Source: Tubiluchus corallicola (lineage: Eukaryota; Priapulida; Priapulimorpha; Priapulimorphida; Tubiluchidae). From it: DNA of 64,000 nt. The notes under the pieces were generated by a model. It worked only from the letters and a program-made list of their open reading frames with translations, was not told the DNA's origin and made no database searches. The DNA is taken from contig JAQGDQ010000091.1 in NCBI GenBank assembly GCA_030141605.1, positions 434,001-498,000 on the forward strand. Direction: 5' to 3'. A program made the position numbers and the translations under genes. Below are positions 60,352 through 64,000 of this stretch, in pieces (within the stretch, counting starts at the first letter, position 1; every line of letters starts with the position of its first letter).

Positions 60352-63300
60352 GCCCCTTGCTCTTTTGTCAATTTATTTTTTTTTACAAAAAAAAATTTTT
60401 CGTTTTATTTTGCCGGGCCCCTTTTGATCCCGGGCCTTAGGCTTCAGCCTATTCAGCCTATAGGGCTATCCGCTGCAGAGTGCCATTTAAATTTCTAAGA
60501 CGAACTGGTAAACCAGATTTTTGGCTTCAAATAAAACGTCTTTATTAACTACAAATCTGTTGTATATATTGCTTTCTGAGAACTTACAGCGTTATTCTAA
60601 TAAGTAATAATTTCTGTTCAATGCACGCGTGAAGCAAAATTAGCAGACTTAAGACGTAATTCGTAAATTTTACTGACATATTCTTTTAAGTTTTATCTAT
60701 AGTTTATAATTCAGAAATTAAATAAGATTTTTCAAAAACAGACGTATACGATCTAGAACGTGTATACATAATTAAAAAGTTGCATTTTTACCAAAAACAT
60801 TATATGGAAAGATTTACAGTTATAGCATTTAAAAGACTATTGTCCTTTTTACAATAAAATAGTAGGTGTGTCATTCATGCGCCGTAATTAAGACTAGTCG
60901 CAATAAAATGTTATTGTCGAAAGACGAACACCCACGGGGCATGATGCTTTAAAATGTACAGGTGTACCAGTAGCAAATCTTTGTGTGACTCATCTCCTAA
61001 AGTCTATCTCAAACTGCTTTCTCTCGAGGGTTTAATGAACAAAATTTCAAAAATTCACTAAATGTCAATTACTTAGCTCTATAAAACTTATCAATGATCA
61101 AGAGCTTGTTTACACTTAGTGTTTAGCTACAGTAAGTCACTAAAACAAATTCTGCTTCAACCAGAAGTCGTAATTATCTGTTTGTGAAAGTGTTGCTCAA
61201 AGTTAGTTTAATTACCACCGTGTCACACAGGTTTGTTTATTTTGGCGCCTAATTGCAATGATGGAGTTTATATCGTGAGAATCCTAGGAGTGACAATTCT
61301 TTGCTTCCTAAATCAGAAACTTGATTAACCAATTACGTTTATTACCTGGGTTTCAGACGGCCCCTAAAGTTCCGAGCCTGATTCTCAGCTCCAGCTCTTT
61401 TGTTTAGGGTTTTATATTTGTGTAACGTAGTATGACCGAACTAATACACTCGCTAAGTTTTGTAAAATACGAAGGAAACTGAATGACAATAAGTGCCGGT
61501 AATTGTACTTGCCATGACTGTGCAAATGATAGTGGTCATAAACGAAACCTTAACAACTCTCAAACCACTTTACATGCTCACTTATTACGGCAGCTCGCTT
61601 CTAGCAATAAATTACTAGTTCACAAATACTTTATACCACCTGTAATTATTTTCGCTCCCAGCGCAATAGTGATCTTCAAAGCTTGGCTCCAATTGGACCT
61701 TTCTTTCCAAACAGACCATACCGCGGGGATAAGTTACTTATCAGCTTTTGCAAGCACCTCGGACAGCAAACAGCAAATTGTTGATATTAGATGTTTTCTT
61801 TGACAGCAAGTAAAGCTATAACCTATGACATTAGCTTGATTAATGTGAACAACTTTAACCACGCCCAGCACTTTAATTATGCAGCAGTGGAATAAGTGTA
61901 ATAACTCTAAACTGTTAATCTAATTTTACTCTAAAGAAACGTTAAGTATTTTAACTTTAAAACATTCAACATCACGTTTCTTTACAGGAATGTAGTTGAA
62001 CGTGAAACTGCTTATTAGCAACTACAGGAGACTGGTAAAAATTTAAAGAGTTACAGAACTTCTGGTAGGTACCGAATACAGAGGACACTTGATATTGTCG
62101 GTATGTTTGATATAAAACCACGTGAAGCGGATACGCTATAACACTGTTATAAATATAAATGAAGAAAGTGGTGGCACTCGCGCATACGATGATGATCTTC
62201 CGCGAACTCACGCACTACGCAATATAAAGGCTTCAAAGTTTGTTTGAGAGGACCGCATTATGAGCGAGCTAGCCCGGTCTGTGTAATGTTGAGTTCAGTT
62301 ACTTTTGTGTGCTTCAATCATGCTGTCGGAACTGTTTGTTTATATGTCTGTAGCGAAGACGTTACGTAATCACGCAACGCAAACACACATGTATGCGTAT
62401 GTACTTTTGATTTTGTTTAGGTAAGTTGTTTAAATAATTTTTTTCGATGTTGTCATTACTGATTATTCAGATTATCATTATTATAATGATTAATATTATT
62501 AACTGCTATTTGAAATATTTACTATTTATACACTAACTGTACAAAAACTGCCTATGGGATGAATTTGATGCATTTGAACATTATATAATATTAAAGCAAT
62601 TGCTATGTTCCTATATTAATTTTACTCACAAAAATATTAATTTTAAATGTTTGTGCAAAACAACCAATGCAAATGTAAATATGTAACCATGTCATGAAAT
62701 TAATGTATACAAAAAACGGGCTAAGACTGAAATTAAGCGCATAAAAATTAGTCGCTTGTTAATTAACGACAAGCTTAATTCATTGCAAAAAGAATATTTT
62801 TTCATGTGTATTTCTCAAAAAAGAATGAATAGCTCATGATCCTATATTATTTAACTACATTTCAGCCCAATGTTTTTTATTTATTATAAGTATTTTTAAC
62901 GTTCATGCAGGTTCGCATATTACGAAAATCTTATATGGAACTACTTTATAAACGGTTACAAGCACACGTGTATGATAAATTTTGACATATTGACGCATAC
63001 CTTGTTTATACCAACGTCGATTTTTAGAATATTTCGATAAATGATTGTTCATCTTAAAACATAGAATTAACCTTCACGCCACGTGGAATACAGAGATCTG
63101 TTCACATTTGTTATAGGAGTCACGTTTATCTTTAACATCGTGATCGCGTACATTTGTGGCAGGCACCTATACACAAGTTATGCATTTGAGTAAACTCAGT
63201 CTCGTACAAGTCAAAATAAGCAATGTATTTCACTTAACTTGGTAGAATTTATGACATGCACAGTAAAATTGGCAGCAATTTCAGATTTTAGAAAATCCTG

Positions 63301-64000
63301 CCAGCGGTCCAAAAAAGTTGCTAGACTGTAACTTTTTTACTTTGTGTAACACTATTTCCTGATCAACTTTACGTGCAGAACTCGAATTGCCACATATAAA
63401 AATATGTTAATCGCACGATAAATTAAACATAAATAAAAGCAATCTTTAATCTGTTTATTCTACCGAAGAAAGGCATTTAAAAAAGAAAATAAATGATAAG
63501 GTTGACAAACGTGTTCGACGTGTACGAAACCTATTCTAGATAAAATAAAGGCTAAGCGTTATTTGTGCACATACTATAATACTGCGCAATCATTGATTCT
63601 TGAGTGTCAGCGTTTCACTTGTAGTGTGCAAAATATTTTACGTACATGTCTATGAAATAGTTTGTCCAAAAAAGGTAACCTTCTAATAGAAAACATAAGG
63701 AAATAACTTATTTTCAGTAACTTCAAATAAAATTACTTATACACAGGGACAATTATCCTGACTAAATTAAATGGATGATTTTTTATGATTCGCCTGTCAA
63801 GAACCTGATGATTCGCCAGTCCTGATCTTTTGTCATCTGGTATAAATAAAAATAATAAGCAATAGAAATAGAAAAGGAGTCAGAACCATGAAAAAATTAA
63901 TTTGTATAAACTACCTTGCAAGTTTAGTTGAATCTTCTTTCTGAAGCAAATAATTCTAGGCAGTTTCAATTTGCACATATTTCTTTTTGAAAACTTACAA

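Larger units (their letters stand above)
53463..64000. other. Wnt6 upstream flank
   Basis: 10.5 kb without a supported host gene. A less AT-rich stretch at 54150-54540 has overlapping open frames (123 and 89 residues, + strand) that I do not recognise and a strong minus-strand donor (CAG|GTAAGG at 54299/54298). Further on are a 5S-like SINE remnant, a 15-bp tandem repeat (58381-58410) and a hAT-like fragment. I looked for Wnt10 motifs such as CHGTSGSC and WNCS on both strands and saw none. Confidence 0.55.

Noticed and set aside
61483-61803. 106-residue open frame with NCTCHDC near the start
   Set aside because: The cysteine pattern briefly suggested a Wnt or zinc-binding segment, but there is no RTCW/KTCW, no glycine-serine motif and no splice context.

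Overview
The window is nuclear DNA from an invertebrate bilaterian animal. It is AT-rich, with long GT-AG introns, many microsatellites and decayed transposon copies. The only protein-coding genes I can support are three Wnt ligand genes: Wnt9, Wnt1 and Wnt6. This is most of the ancient Wnt9-Wnt1-Wnt6-Wnt10 synteny block known from many bilaterians. I cannot fix the phylum from the sequence.

Layout. (1) Positions 1-4599, + strand: Wnt9, four visible coding exons; the signal-peptide exon was not found. (2) 4600-12606: intergenic, with AAT/AAC microsatellites and a less AT-rich stretch just upstream of Wnt1. (3) 12607-27063, + strand: complete Wnt1, five exons, 374 residues, with introns holding repeats and transposon remnants. 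(4) 27064-32468: intergenic, with a diverged direct duplication. (5) 32469-53462, - strand: complete Wnt6, four exons, 345 residues, with first and second introns of about 10.4 and 7.6 kb that hold a TTAA-flanked inverted-repeat element, large microsatellites and three CTCF-like motifs. (6) 53463-64000: Wnt6 upstream flank with a 5S-rRNA-like SINE remnant and a hAT-like transposase fragment. No Wnt10 exon was recognised.

The three genes encode secreted, lipid-modified ligands that signal through Frizzled receptors. All three keep the palmitoleoylation serine (CHGxSGSC) and share two intron positions, with the same phase, inherited from an ancestral Wnt gene. Wnt1 and Wnt6 are canonical. Wnt9 is divergent: it lacks the Trp-Cys-Cys of the C-terminal finger and the tryptophans before the GC(G)D motif. 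Wnt6 lies tail-to-tail with Wnt1. The first part of Wnt6 exon 3, with its splice acceptor, has been tandemly duplicated, leaving a broken decoy copy in the intron.
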